From CAZPGL01 sp964586175 (GTDB lineage Bacteria > Actinomycetota > Acidimicrobiia > Acidimicrobiales > MedAcidi-G1), in assembly GCA_964586175.1 (NCBI GenBank), contig CAZPGL010000001.1:62001-126000 (forward strand): a stretch of DNA of 64,000 bases. Direction: 5' to 3'. Below are positions 41,595-50,070 of this stretch, one piece after another (within the stretch, counting starts at the first letter, position 1; the number at the start of each line of letters is the position of its first letter). The notes under the pieces are model-generated. The model was not told the DNA's origin. It was given only the letters and a program-made list of their open reading frames with translations, and did not search any database. Position numbers and translations under genes: made by a program.

Positions 41595-42782
41595 ATGATC
41601 GTCTTCACCTATTCGGGTCAGGGGTCACAGCAGCCCGGCATGGGTGCCCCCTGGGTCGACCATCCGTCCTGGGAGCTGGTCGACGAGGCCGCCACCATCA
41701 GCGGGCGCGACGTCGCCCACCTGCTGCTTCACGCCGACGCCGACGAGTTGCGTGACACCCGCAACGCCCAACTGGCCACCTACCTGCTGAGCATGGTCGT
41801 CCTGGACGCCGTCGAGCGGGTCGGCGTCGATGCGGCCGGGCATGCCGGCCACAGCCTGGGCGAGTACAGCGCCCTCACGGCCAGCGGTGCCCTCGACCTC
41901 GGCGACGCCGTCCGCCTGGTCGTCGAGCGGGGCGACGCCATGCATGTGGCGGCAGCCGAACAGGTGGGCACCATGGCCGCCGTGCTGGGCCTCGACGACG
42001 CCGGGGTCGAAGCGGCGTGTGCGGACACCGACGGTGACGTCTGGGTCGCCAACTACAACGCCCCCGGCCAGGTGGTCATCGCCGGCGACCCCGACGCAGT
42101 GGCCAGGGCCGGCGACGCCGCCAAGCAACTCGGTGCCAAGCGGGCCACCCCGCTCGAGGTGTCGGGGGCCTTCCACACACCCTTCATGGCCGCGGCCCGC
42201 GACCGGCTGTCGGCCGCCATCGCCGACACGGAGATCCGCGCCCCCGAAGGGTTGGTCGTGGCCAACGTCGACGGCACCGCCCACGACCATCCCGAGACGT
42301 GGCGGGCCCTCATGAACGCCCAGTTGTGCAGCCCAGTGCGGTGGCACCAGAGCCTCGCCACCCTGGCCGGCGCCGGCTTCACCACGTTCGTCGAACTGGG
42401 GCCGGGCACGGTGCTGACGGGTCTCGTCAAGCGGTCGGTCAAGGACGCCACCCGGCTGTCGGTGAACACCCCGGAGGACCTCGATCGCCTCCTGGAGGCC
42501 CTGGCTGCCCCCGCCGTCGAGCAGACCGACGCCGCGGCGAGCCCGGTTGGTGAGCACCTGTACGCCACCGACCGCATGGTGGTGAGCCCGTGTGCAGGCA
42601 TCTTCACCCCGGTTCCCGACCTCGGGCCAGGGGCGACGATCGCCGCCGGTGGCCTGCTCGGCAGCATCGGCACCGAGGAGGTCCGCTCGCCGTTCGCCGG
42701 GACCCTGAAGGGGTGGCTGGCCGTCGACACCGAACGGGTCTCGTCCAGCCAGCCGATCGCCTGGCTGGAGATCCCGGCGTGA
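41595..42782 (+). CDS. fabD: Malonyl-CoA:ACP transacylase with C-terminal biotinyl/lipoyl-like domain
   Basis: Loads malonyl groups onto ACP for fatty-acid synthesis. 395 residues, about 85 longer than usual. FabD core at about 1-300: YSGQGSQQPGMG, catalytic Ser in GHSLGEYSAL (about 92), Arg in VVERGDAM, His in SGAFHTPFM (about 197). After a linker, about residues 322-394 form a second domain (VVSPCAGIFTPV ... VRSPFAGTLKGWLAVD ... QPIAWLEI) with the repeated strand pattern of biotinyl/lipoyl hammerhead domains but without the EAMKM lysine. GGGAGG at 41581-41586 with 8-base spacing fixes the ATG at 41595. First gene of fabD-fabG-acpP-fabF. Confidence 0.94.
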   Translation: MIVFTYSGQGSQQPGMGAPWVDHPSWELVDEAATISGRDVAHLLLHADADELRDTRNAQLATYLLSMVVLDAVERVGVDAAGHAGHSLGEYSALTASGALDLGDAVRLVVERGDAMHVAAAEQVGTMAAVLGLDDAGVEAACADTDGDVWVANYNAPGQVVIAGDPDAVARAGDAAKQLGAKRATPLEVSGAFHTPFMAAARDRLSAAIADTEIRAPEGLVVANVDGTAHDHPETWRALMNAQLCSPVRWHQSLATLAGAGFTTFVELGPGTVLTGLVKRSVKDATRLSVNTPEDLDRLLEALAAPAVEQTDAAASPVGEHLYATDRMVVSPCAGIFTPVPDLGPGATIAAGGLLGSIGTEEVRSPFAGTLKGWLAVDTERVSSSQPIAWLEIPA

Positions 42783-42823
42783 GCCGCCACCACGACCACC
42801 ATCCCTCGATCGGAGCTTCGTAG

Positions 42824-43567
42824 ATGAGCGACCAGGACGACAGCAGCGCAGAGACCGGACGGGTGGTCCTCGTCACCGGCGGCAACCGCGGCATCGGCCT
42901 GACCTGCGCCTTGGCCTTCGCCGCCCAGGGTGACCGGGTGGCCGTCACCTGCCGGGGTGATGCTCCCGCCGACGTGACCGGGGCGGGGATCCTGGCCGTG
43001 CGCTGCGACATCACCGACGCCGAACAGGTCGACGCGGCGTTCGCCGAGATCGAAGCGGCCCTGGGGCCGGTGGAGGTCCTGGTGGCCAACGCCGGCATCA
43101 CGAGGGACGGCCTGGTCCTGCGGATGACCGACGACGACTTCACCGCGGTGATCGACACCAACCTGACCGGCAGCTTCCGTGCTGCCCGGCGGGCCGTGAA
43201 GGGGATGATGCGGGCCCGTTGGGGGCGGATCATCCTCATCTCGTCGATCGCCGGACGGATCGGTCAGACCGGACAAGCCAACTACGCCGCATCCAAGGCC
43301 GGCCTGGTCGGGCTCGGCCGCTCCCTGGCCAAGGAGTTCGCCAGCCGCAACGTCACCGTCAACGTGGTCGCCCCCGGTCCGATCGTCACCGACATGCTCG
43401 CCGCCCTGCCCGAGGATCAGCGTGACGCCTACGCCGAGGCCGTTCCGCTGGGCCGGCTCGGCGAACCCGACGAGGTCGCCGAGACCGTGCGGTTCCTCGC
43501 CTCCGACGGGGCCGCCTACATCACCGGAGCAGTGATCCCGGTCGATGGCGGCCTGTTCATGGGATGA
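42824..43567 (+). CDS. fabG: 3-oxoacyl-ACP reductase
   Basis: NADPH-dependent reduction of 3-oxoacyl-ACP. 247 residues, short-chain dehydrogenase. Cofactor loop VTGGNRGIG (about 18), NAGITRDGL (about 90), catalytic Ser in ISSIAGRIGQTG (about 140) and YAASKAG (about 153), C-terminal PVDGGLFMG. Very close to MabA/FabG of actinobacteria. Follows fabD after 41 bases. fabH, which often stands here, is absent. Confidence 0.96.
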   Translation: MSDQDDSSAETGRVVLVTGGNRGIGLTCALAFAAQGDRVAVTCRGDAPADVTGAGILAVRCDITDAEQVDAAFAEIEAALGPVEVLVANAGITRDGLVLRMTDDDFTAVIDTNLTGSFRAARRAVKGMMRARWGRIILISSIAGRIGQTGQANYAASKAGLVGLGRSLAKEFASRNVTVNVVAPGPIVTDMLAALPEDQRDAYAEAVPLGRLGEPDEVAETVRFLASDGAAYITGAVIPVDGGLFMG

Positions 43568-43661
43568 AGCCCGTGCCCCCGATGGGCGATGCGGACGGTC
43601 ACCCGTCACCCTGACGTCCCATGCGTCGCGTCATAGCGCCTCCCGCTCTAGGGTGGGGCCG

Positions 43662-43687
43662 TTGCGACGTCTCACCAGAGGTCGCAA
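43662..43687. promoter_or_regulatory. Perfect inverted repeat upstream of acpP
   Basis: TTGCGAC (43662-43668), 12-base loop, GTCGCAA (43681-43687). It lies in the 151-base fabG-acpP spacer, just after TAGGGT (43649-43654), so it would be at the very start of an acpP transcript; a hairpin or a FasR-like operator are both possible. Confidence 0.4.
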
Positions 43688-43718
43688 GGCAGATCGCGAT
43701 CAGAAACGGAGTCAGAAC

Positions 43719-43955
43719 GTGAGCGACGAGAACTTCGAACGGTTCACCAAGTGCGCGGTGGAGGTCCTCTCCGTCGAAGCCTCCCAGGTCACCCCGGACG
43801 CCAAGTTCGGCGACGACCTCGATGCCGACAGCCTCGACCTCGTCGAGCTGGTCATGGCCCTCGAAGAGGAGTTCGGCGTGAACGTCGAGGAAGAGGAGCT
43901 GGAGGGGATCGACACCATCGGTGCCGCCTACGACCTCATCATCGGCAAGGTCTGA
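43719..43955 (+). CDS. acpP: Acyl carrier protein
   Basis: 78-residue acidic four-helix carrier; the phosphopantetheine serine is in DLDADSLDLVELVM (about residue 41). GTG at 43719 preceded by CGGAG with 7-base spacing. Ends with TIGAAYDLI, typical of ACP helix IV. Own promoter region likely, which fits its high demand relative to fabD and fabG. fabF follows 10 bases later. Confidence 0.96.
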   Translation: MSDENFERFTKCAVEVLSVEASQVTPDAKFGDDLDADSLDLVELVMALEEEFGVNVEEEELEGIDTIGAAYDLIIGKV

Positions 43956-43965
43956 GGCCTGCCCG

Positions 43966-45138
43966 ATGTCCCGACGTCGGGTCGCCGTCACCGGACTGGG
44001 GGTCGTCGCCCCCTGCGGAATCGGGGTCGACGCCTTCTGGGACGGACTGTGCGGTCCCGCCCCGACCGGTGAACGCCGGATCGCCGACTTCGACCCCGCG
44101 CCCTACTTCGACAACCCCAAGGAAGCCCGGCGCAGCGACCGCTGCACCCAGTTCGCCATCGCCGCGGCCGACATGGCGCTGGCCCAGGCCGGTGAGTTGA
44201 CGAGCGACCCCAGCCGGAGCGGCGTCTGGATCGGCACCGGCATCGGCGGTATCGAGACCCTGCAGGACCAGATCCTCATCATGAACGAGAAGGGTGAGCG
44301 CCGGGTCTCACCGTTTCTCGTTCCCATGATGATGGCCAACGCTCCAACGGCCGCCGTGTCGATGCGCCACGGACTGCGCGGGCCTGCGGAGAACACCTGC
44401 ACGGCGTGCGCCGCAGGAACCCACGCGCTGGCCAACGCGGCCCGGCTCATCGCCCACGGACGCTGCGACGTCATGGTGGCCGGCGGCGCGGAAGCAGCCT
44501 TCGTCTCCACCGCGGTGGCCGGCTTCACCAACATGACCGCCTTCTCGTCGGTCGGCATCTCGCGCCCGTTCGACGCCGAACGCGATGGCTTCGTCATGGG
44601 CGAGGGTGCGGGCATCCTCATCCTGGAGGCCTGGGACGTCGCCGAAGCCCGCGGTGCGACCATCCTGGCCGAGTTCCTCGGTGGGGCCAGCACCGCCGAC
44701 GCCCATCACATCACCGCCCCGGCACCCGGCGGCGTGGGGGCCATCACCTGCATGGAACTCGCCCTCGAGGAAGCCGGGCTGCAACCCGAACACATCGGCC
44801 ACGTCAACGCCCACGGCACATCCACCCCCAAGAACGACATGGCCGAGGCCGAGGCGATGGCCAAGGTCTTCGGCAGCCCGGGGCCGCTCGTCACGTCCAC
44901 CAAGGGCATCACCGGGCACGCCCTCGGCGCGGCCGGCGCCCTCGAGGCGGTGGCCGTCGTGCTCTCACTCCACAAAGGGCTGATCCCGCCGACGGCCGGA
45001 TACGCCACCCCTGACCCTGAGATGCCGCCGGTGAACCTGGTGACCGGCGATGCCCGGTCGTGGACCCCGGCCCCCGCCATGTCGAACTCGTTCGGGTTCG
45101 GCGGCCACAACGGGTCGATCGTCATCGGCCCTGCCTGA
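43966..45138 (+). CDS. fabF: 3-oxoacyl-ACP synthase II (KAS II)
   Basis: Elongating condensing enzyme. 390 residues. Catalytic Cys in TCTACAAGTHA (about 147; usual form CATGxH varied), His in NAHGTSTPKND (about 287) and His in TKGITGHALGAAGALE (about 322), Lys just before it, and GFGGHN near the end. ATG at 43966 directly after acpP. In actinobacteria one or two KAS enzymes act with ACP; no fabH is nearby. Confidence 0.95.
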   Translation: MSRRRVAVTGLGVVAPCGIGVDAFWDGLCGPAPTGERRIADFDPAPYFDNPKEARRSDRCTQFAIAAADMALAQAGELTSDPSRSGVWIGTGIGGIETLQDQILIMNEKGERRVSPFLVPMMMANAPTAAVSMRHGLRGPAENTCTACAAGTHALANAARLIAHGRCDVMVAGGAEAAFVSTAVAGFTNMTAFSSVGISRPFDAERDGFVMGEGAGILILEAWDVAEARGATILAEFLGGASTADAHHITAPAPGGVGAITCMELALEEAGLQPEHIGHVNAHGTSTPKNDMAEAEAMAKVFGSPGPLVTSTKGITGHALGAAGALEAVAVVLSLHKGLIPPTAGYATPDPEMPPVNLVTGDARSWTPAPAMSNSFGFGGHNGSIVIGPA

Positions 45139-45149
45139 TCCGGACCGGG

Positions 45150-45590
45150 TCAGCCCTCATCCCGGTCGCCGAAGACGAACAACAGCCCGCACTCGCAGGC
45201 CGTTTCGCCGTCCACGCTGGCCACCCCGCTCCCCCGTCCGGCCCGGGCCGACACCCGGTCCAGGGTCACGGTCAGGTCCAACCGATCGCCGGGCAGGACC
45301 TGACGGCGGAATCTCACCTTGTCGATACCGCCGAACAGGGCCAGCCGCCCGGCGAACGAGGGCGCGGACAGCAGGGCATAGGCGCCCAACTGGGCGATCG
45401 ACTCGCACTGGAGGACCCCCGGCAGGGTGGGTCGACCGGGGAAATGTCCGGCGAAGAACGCCTCGTCACCGGTGAGGTCCCAGTAGCCGGTGGCCGAGGC
45501 GGCCGGCTCGACCGCGGTCACCGCCGTCAACAACAGGAACGGCGGGCGATGCGGTATGACCGCCTCGGGGGGTGGGAGATCACCAGCCAT
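45150..45590 (-). CDS. fabZ: 3-hydroxyacyl-ACP dehydratase (FabZ/hotdog family)
   Basis: 146 residues, hotdog fold. IPHRPPFLLLTAV (about 12-24) and GHFPGRPTLPGVLQCESIAQLGAY in parts (about 48-70) hold the FabZ catalytic His and Glu. Dehydrates 3-hydroxyacyl-ACP. Convergent with fabF (11 bases between stops) and on its own transcription unit. The 134 bases between it and hup carry a GGCGGTGCCGCC palindrome and otherwise nothing clear. Confidence 0.9.
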   Translation of the reverse strand: MAGDLPPPEAVIPHRPPFLLLTAVTAVEPAASATGYWDLTGDEAFFAGHFPGRPTLPGVLQCESIAQLGAYALLSAPSFAGRLALFGGIDKVRFRRQVLPGDRLDLTVTLDRVSARAGRGSGVASVDGETACECGLLFVFGDRDEG

Positions 45591-45724
45591 CAGCGGACGG
45601 CCGTTGGCCAGGCGGCAGGCACAGCAGCGGGGGTACGGCGGTGCCGCCGGGGCGCACGATCACACCCCGGCGCTGGCACCTCCGGTGACCGGCCGACCTG
45701 GCCGTCCACCGTTCCCGTCGGGCG

Positions 45725-46003
45725 TCAGGCGCCCTTGGCGGCGGCCTTCAGCTTGGAACCGGCCTTGACCTTGACGGCCTTGGTGGCCGGCACGTAGATG
45801 GGGGCACCGGTCTGGGGGTTGCGTGCCGTACGGGCGGCCCGGTCCGTCTGCTCAAAGGAGATCCAGCCGGGCACGGCGACCTTGCCACCACCTCCGACCT
45901 CACCGGCGACCACGTCGAACAGCGCATCCAGGCAGGCCCCGGCGTCCTTGTTGGACACCCCGGCCTGGTCCGCCATGGCGGCGATCAACTCGCTCTTGTT
46001 CAT
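45725..46003 (-). CDS. hup: DNA-binding protein HU
   Basis: 92-residue histone-like protein: helical dimerisation part (about 1-45, NKSELIAAMADQAG, KDAGACLDALFDVV) and the beta arm GTxxxF-type region with RTARNPQTGAPIYVPA (about 60-75), then a short basic KAGSKLKAAAKGA tail; it lacks the long lysine-rich tail of mycobacterial HupB. ATG at 46003 has AAGGAG seven bases upstream, one of the best Shine-Dalgarno sites in the window. Confidence 0.96.
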   Translation of the reverse strand: MNKSELIAAMADQAGVSNKDAGACLDALFDVVAGEVGGGGKVAVPGWISFEQTDRAARTARNPQTGAPIYVPATKAVKVKAGSKLKAAAKGA

Positions 46004-46082
46004 CGACCAACTCCTTACTGGTAGCGGGGTGAACCGTGTCCACTCCCGGGTCGAATGACACGCGACACGTTTTTACGGCCCA

Positions 46083-46088
46083 TGTCAA
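46083..46088 (-). promoter_or_regulatory. Candidate hup -35 element
   Basis: Consensus TTGACA on the minus strand in the most AT-rich stretch of the window. No perfect -10 at 17 bases; AT-rich TAAAAA lies 8 bases after it, so exact promoter geometry is unsure. The leader of hup would be 40-70 bases. Confidence 0.35.
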
Positions 46089-46175
46089 GCATTTCGCCCA
46101 TCTGGACCTCCACAGAGGCGCGGAAATACAAGGATCTCGGTCGCTGCTGCCGGCCCGGAGCGGAGGCCCGGCAAA

Positions 46176-46586
46176 CTACACACCCTCGGGACCGGCCCCC
46201 GGGTCGGCCACTTCGGATCGATTCACGAGGTGGCGGGCCGCACCCTCGAAGTAGCCGAGCACGACCTCCTCGACCTCCGGTGGCAGTCCTCCGGCCCGCA
46301 CCGCGGTCGTCATGTTGGCCATCCAGGCCGCCCGCTCAGCCTCACCGATGGCGAACTCGGCGTGGCGCATCCGCAACCGGGGATGACCCCGGAGGGCGTC
46401 GTAGTCGTGGGCGCCACCCCAGTACTGCCGCAGGAAGAGCGACAGCCAGCGCCGGGAGTCGTCCAAGTCCTCCGGGTACAGCGGCCGCAGCACCGGATCG
46501 TCGGCCACCCCCGCGTAGAACCGGTCCACCAGGTCGCCGAACCAGTCGTCGCCGACCAGTTCGTGCAACGTGGCCGATCGGGTCAT
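46176..46586 (-). CDS. glbO: Truncated hemoglobin (group II, GlbO-like)
   Basis: 136-residue 2-on-2 globin binding heme and O2 or NO. FYAGVADDPVLRPLYP (about 23-38), distal tyrosine/tryptophan region LRQYWGG (about 52-58), proximal His in RMRHAEFAIG (about 71) followed by ERAAWMANM, which is the group II pattern. Starts 10 bases after trpA, so it is the last gene of the trp unit; it may be cotranscribed. No metabolic link is obvious. Confidence 0.92.
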   Translation of the reverse strand: MTRSATLHELVGDDWFGDLVDRFYAGVADDPVLRPLYPEDLDDSRRWLSLFLRQYWGGAHDYDALRGHPRLRMRHAEFAIGEAERAAWMANMTTAVRAGGLPPEVEEVVLGYFEGAARHLVNRSEVADPGAGPEGV

Positions 46587-46596
46587 CGAGGAGGCA

Positions 46597-47382
46597 TCAG
46601 GCGTAGGCGTCGTCGAGCGCAGCCCGGAACTCGGCGACCAACTCGGCCACGCCTTCCGGGCCGGCGCCGGCCAGCATCCGGTCGACGACCGCCGATCCCA
46701 CCACGACGCCGTCGCCGTGGGCCGATGCCTGGACCGCCTGTTCCGGCGTCCCCACGCCGACCCCGACCAGGACCGGCAGCTCGGTCACCGGCTTCAGTCG
46801 GGCCGCGATCTGGGATGCACTGTCCGCCAGCTCCGAACGGACCCCGGTGACCCCGAGCAGCCCCACCCCGTACACGAAGCCCCGGGACCGGGCACAGATG
46901 ACCGGGAGGCGGTCGTCGGGGGCGGTGGGGGCCGCCAGGAGGATCGTTTCGACCCCGGCGGCGTCAGCCGCCTCAGCCCACGGCCCGGTCTCCTCGAGGG
47001 GAAGGTCCGGCAGGATGCATCCGGCCACCCCGGCGTCAGCCAACGACGACGCGAACCGCTCCAGCCCCGCCCGGAAGGCGATGTTGTAGTACGTCATCAC
47101 GGCCAGCGGCGCACCGAACTCGACGCCCCGGAGATCATCCAGCACGCTGGTCGGGGTGACACCGGCAGCCAGCGCCCGATCGTTGGCGGCCTGGATCGTG
47201 GGACCGTCCATCACCGGATCCGAGAACGGCACCCCGACCTCGATGACGTCGGCGCCGGCACCGACGACGGCCTGCACCGTCTCAACCCAGTCGTCCCCCA
47301 GCCCACCGGTGAGGTACGCCACGAGGCACTTGCCGCCGGCCTCTCGACGGTTCCTCAGTGCCGTTTCGACACCCCCGCTCAT
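46597..47382 (-). CDS. trpA: Tryptophan synthase alpha subunit
   Basis: Cleaves indole-3-glycerol phosphate and channels indole to TrpB. 261 residues, TIM barrel. Catalytic Glu in IEVGVPFSDPVMDGP (about 48) and Asp in the same motif (about 59), then ILPDLPLEE and YGVGLLGVTGVR. ATG at 47382 overlaps the trpB stop by one base (TGATG), ensuring equal subunits. Confidence 0.96.
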   Translation of the reverse strand: MSGGVETALRNRREAGGKCLVAYLTGGLGDDWVETVQAVVGAGADVIEVGVPFSDPVMDGPTIQAANDRALAAGVTPTSVLDDLRGVEFGAPLAVMTYYNIAFRAGLERFASSLADAGVAGCILPDLPLEETGPWAEAADAAGVETILLAAPTAPDDRLPVICARSRGFVYGVGLLGVTGVRSELADSASQIAARLKPVTELPVLVGVGVGTPEQAVQASAHGDGVVVGSAVVDRMLAGAGPEGVAELVAEFRAALDDAYA

Positions 47383-48578
47383 CAGACGTCCTCCGGTCGC
47401 AGGATGTCCATCATCTGGGCCACGTCCTTGTCGCCCCGCCCCGACAGGTTGATCAACACGGATCGTCCGGCCAGCGACGCCCGTTCCCGTGACACCCACG
47501 CCAGGGCATGGGCCGGCTCCAGGGCCGGAATGATCCCCTCGGTGCGGCTGAGCAACTGGAACGCTTCGATGACCTCGTCGTCGGTCACCGCCTCGTAGCG
47601 GGCCCGGCCGATGTCGGCCAGGTGGCTGTGTTCGGGACCGACCCCCGGATAGTCCAGGCCGGCACTGATCGATTCGGCCTCGAGGACCTGACCGAACTCG
47701 TCCTGCATGAGGAACGAACAGGACCCGTGCACCACGCCGGGTACGCCCCGGCCGACCGCGGCTCCTCCCGCCGGCTCCACCCCGACCAGCTCGGCATCGG
47801 AGTCGACGAACCCGGAGAAGATGCCGATGGCGTTGGATCCGCCGCCGACACACGCCGTCACCACATCCGGGGTGGTGCCGAGCAGGGCCTCGCTCTGCTG
47901 GCGGGCCTCGTCGCCCAGCACCTCGTGGAAGGTCCGCACCATCCATGGATACGGATGGGGCCCCATGACCGACCCCAGGCAGTAGTGCGACGCCTCCACC
48001 GTGGCCACCCAGTCCCGCATGGCCTCGTTGATTGCGTCCTTGAGGGTCCGGCTCCCCGACATCGCGGTACGCACCTCGGCTCCCAGCAGCTGCATACGGA
48101 ACACGTTGAGGCGTTGCCGCTCGATGTCCACCTTGCCCATGTACACGCAGCACTCCATTCCGAGCAGGGCGGCGGCGGTGGCCGTGGCGACCCCGTGCTG
48201 ACCGGCCCCCGTCTCGGCCAGCAGGCGGGTCTTGCCCATGCGGCGGGCCAGCAGGGCCTGACCGAGCACGTTGTTGATCTTGTGGGACCCGGTGTGGTTC
48301 AGGTCCTCCCTCTTGAGGAGCACCCGACAACCCAGTTCCTCGGACAGGTTGGGGCACTCGGTCAACGGTGAGGGCCGACCGGCGTAATCGGTGAGCAGGG
48401 CGTCGAGCTCGGACCGGAAGGCCGGGTCGGCCCAAGCCTCGACGAACGCCGCCTCCAACTCCTGGCAAGCCGGCACGAGGGTCTCGGGAACGTAACGTCC
48501 ACCGAACTCTCCGAATCGGCCGGTCTCCGTCGGCGGCTGTAGACCCTGCTCTCCAGCGCGCGGTCGGCTCAACTCCAT
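47382..48578 (-). CDS. trpB: Tryptophan synthase beta subunit
   Basis: PLP enzyme joining indole and serine. 398 residues. PLP lysine in NHTGSHKINN (about 98), ETGAGQHGVATA (about 120), GGGSNAIG phosphate loop (about 243) and GRGDKDV at the end. ATG at 48578 has GGAGGAGAA upstream and overlaps trpF by 10 bases. Order C-F-B-A on one strand. Confidence 0.97.
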   Translation of the reverse strand: MELSRPRAGEQGLQPPTETGRFGEFGGRYVPETLVPACQELEAAFVEAWADPAFRSELDALLTDYAGRPSPLTECPNLSEELGCRVLLKREDLNHTGSHKINNVLGQALLARRMGKTRLLAETGAGQHGVATATAAALLGMECCVYMGKVDIERQRLNVFRMQLLGAEVRTAMSGSRTLKDAINEAMRDWVATVEASHYCLGSVMGPHPYPWMVRTFHEVLGDEARQQSEALLGTTPDVVTACVGGGSNAIGIFSGFVDSDAELVGVEPAGGAAVGRGVPGVVHGSCSFLMQDEFGQVLEAESISAGLDYPGVGPEHSHLADIGRARYEAVTDDEVIEAFQLLSRTEGIIPALEPAHALAWVSRERASLAGRSVLINLSGRGDKDVAQMMDILRPEDV

Positions 48579-49231
48579 GGGTTCTCCTCCCAATCGAACG
48601 GCCGGCGGTCGGCCCCTTCGTACCCGCGGTGCTCGACGGAGCGGGCCGCGGCGATGAACGCCCGTAGCTTGCGGGGATCCTTGCGGCCCGGCTCGGCTTC
48701 GACCCCGCTGGCCACGTCGACCCCCCACGGAGCCACCCGCTCGACGGCGGTCGCCACGTTGTCCGGTGTCAGCCCACCGGCCAGTAGCAGCCGCCGGTTG
48801 CTGGGCGCCCCTTCGGCCAGCGCCCAGTCGAACACCTCGCCCGATCCGGGGGTCGGCGAATCCAGGAGCAGGACGTCGGCACCGAACTCGTCGAACCGTC
48901 CCAGTTCGGGCGAGCCGGCAGGGAGTGCACGGATGGTCAGCGGTACCCGATCGGCCACCCAGCGGCAGACGGCAGGCGATTCGTGGCCGTGTAGTTGGGC
49001 CCCCCGCAACCCGATGGTGTTGACCGTCTCGACGACATGCTCCTTGCCGGCGTCGCGGAACACTCCGATGGTGATCACATCGGGGGGGAGACGACGCACG
49101 ATGTCGCGGGCGACGGGCACGGCGACCGACCGGGACGAAGGGGCGAAGATGAAGCCCACCGCATCGGCGCCCAGCGCCGTGGCCAGCAGGGCGTCCTCCT
49201 CGCGGGTGATCCCGCAGATCTTGATGAACAT
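48569..49231 (-). CDS. trpF: Phosphoribosylanthranilate isomerase
   Basis: Amadori rearrangement in tryptophan synthesis. 220 residues with catalytic Cys in KICGITREED (about 7) and Asp in LLLDSPTPGSG (about 128), and LAGGLTPDNV and GVDVASGVE phosphate loops. A separate TrpF is informative: actinomycetes such as Streptomyces and Mycobacterium lack it and use PriA. The C-terminus is extended by about 15 charged residues (EGADRRPFDWEENPWS). ATG at 49231 follows TAGGTT by 8 bases. Confidence 0.95.
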   Translation of the reverse strand: MFIKICGITREEDALLATALGADAVGFIFAPSSRSVAVPVARDIVRRLPPDVITIGVFRDAGKEHVVETVNTIGLRGAQLHGHESPAVCRWVADRVPLTIRALPAGSPELGRFDEFGADVLLLDSPTPGSGEVFDWALAEGAPSNRRLLLAGGLTPDNVATAVERVAPWGVDVASGVEAEPGRKDPRKLRAFIAAARSVEHRGYEGADRRPFDWEENPWS

Positions 49232-49239
49232 CGCCGCCG

Positions 49240-49245
49240 AACCTA
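49240..49245 (-). promoter_or_regulatory. Putative -10 element of trpF, containing the trpC stop codon
   Basis: TAGGTT on the minus strand, 8 bases before ATG at 49231; its TAG is the trpC stop codon. Allows trpFBA expression independent of trpC. Confidence 0.45.
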
Positions 49246-50058
49246 CCGGCCGTTCCGGTCGGTCGGAGGGTCCAGTGGGGCTCTCCGTAGGCCGCTGACC
49301 GCCGTCGCCCGATTCCCCGCGGTCACCACCGATTCACCCACCAACAGGGCGTGGTAGCCGGCGGCGGCCAGCACCGCGGCGTCACCCGGCCCGGCGATGC
49401 CGGACTCGGCGACCCGGACGACACCGTCCGGCATGAGCGGCGCCATTCGCACCGCCCGGGCCGTGTCGACCTCGAAGGTCACCAGGTCCCGCTGGTTCAC
49501 CCCGAGCAGGAAGGCGTCGACCGCCAGGGCCCGCTCCAGCTCGGCCTCGTCGTGGACCTCGACCAGCACGTCCAACCCGAGTTCGACCCCCAGCGCGTGG
49601 AAATCGGCCAGTTCGGCGTCATCGAGGGCCGCGGCGATCAGCAGGACCGCATCGGCGTCCATGATGCGGGCGTCGCACACGTCGCGGGCGTCGACGGTGA
49701 AGTCCTTGCGGATGACCGGCACCGACGTCGCGGTCCGGGCCGCCCTCAGGTCCTCCGGTGATCCGCCGAAATGGTCGACATCGGTCAGCACGGAGAGGCA
49801 GGTGGCGCCGCCAGCGGCGTACTCGCCGGCCGTGGACGCCGGATCCAGATCGGCGGCCAGGTCGCCCTTCGATGGGGAGCGACGCTTGATCTCGGCGATG
49901 ACCGCCACCTCTCCCGATGGGCGGCTCACGATGGCCGATGCGAAGCCGCGGCTGGCGGGACGGGACATGGCCTCGTCGACCAGACGGTCCAGCGGGCGAT
50001 CGTCGGCGGCGGCCGTCGCCCGGTGGGCGGCGAGGATTCGGTCCAGATAGGTGGCCAC
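49243..50058 (-). CDS. trpC: Indole-3-glycerol phosphate synthase
   Basis: 271-residue TIM barrel. Catalytic lysines and glutamates in EIKRRSPSKGD (about 53), IRKDFTVD (about 115), LVEVHDEAEL (about 164) and the phosphate end VAESGI (about 216). GVNQRDLVTFEVD replaces the commoner NNRNL form. GTG at 50058 is 6 bases after TAGCCT. First gene of trpC-F-B-A; trpD and trpG are elsewhere. Confidence 0.96.
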   Translation of the reverse strand: MATYLDRILAAHRATAAADDRPLDRLVDEAMSRPASRGFASAIVSRPSGEVAVIAEIKRRSPSKGDLAADLDPASTAGEYAAGGATCLSVLTDVDHFGGSPEDLRAARTATSVPVIRKDFTVDARDVCDARIMDADAVLLIAAALDDAELADFHALGVELGLDVLVEVHDEAELERALAVDAFLLGVNQRDLVTFEVDTARAVRMAPLMPDGVVRVAESGIAGPGDAAVLAAAGYHALLVGESVVTAGNRATAVSGLRRAPLDPPTDRNGR

Positions 50059-50064
50059 GACCGG

Positions 50065-50070
50065 AGGCTA
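50065..50070 (-). promoter_or_regulatory. Putative -10 element of the trpCFBA unit
   Basis: TAGCCT on the minus strand, 6 bases before the GTG start; predicts a leaderless trpC and therefore no leader-peptide attenuation upstream of it. Confidence 0.6.

Noticed and set aside
42556..42782. FabD C-terminal domain as a functional biotin or lipoyl carrier
   Set aside because: The modified lysine and its EAMKM/DKA context are absent, so only the fold, not carrier function, can be claimed.
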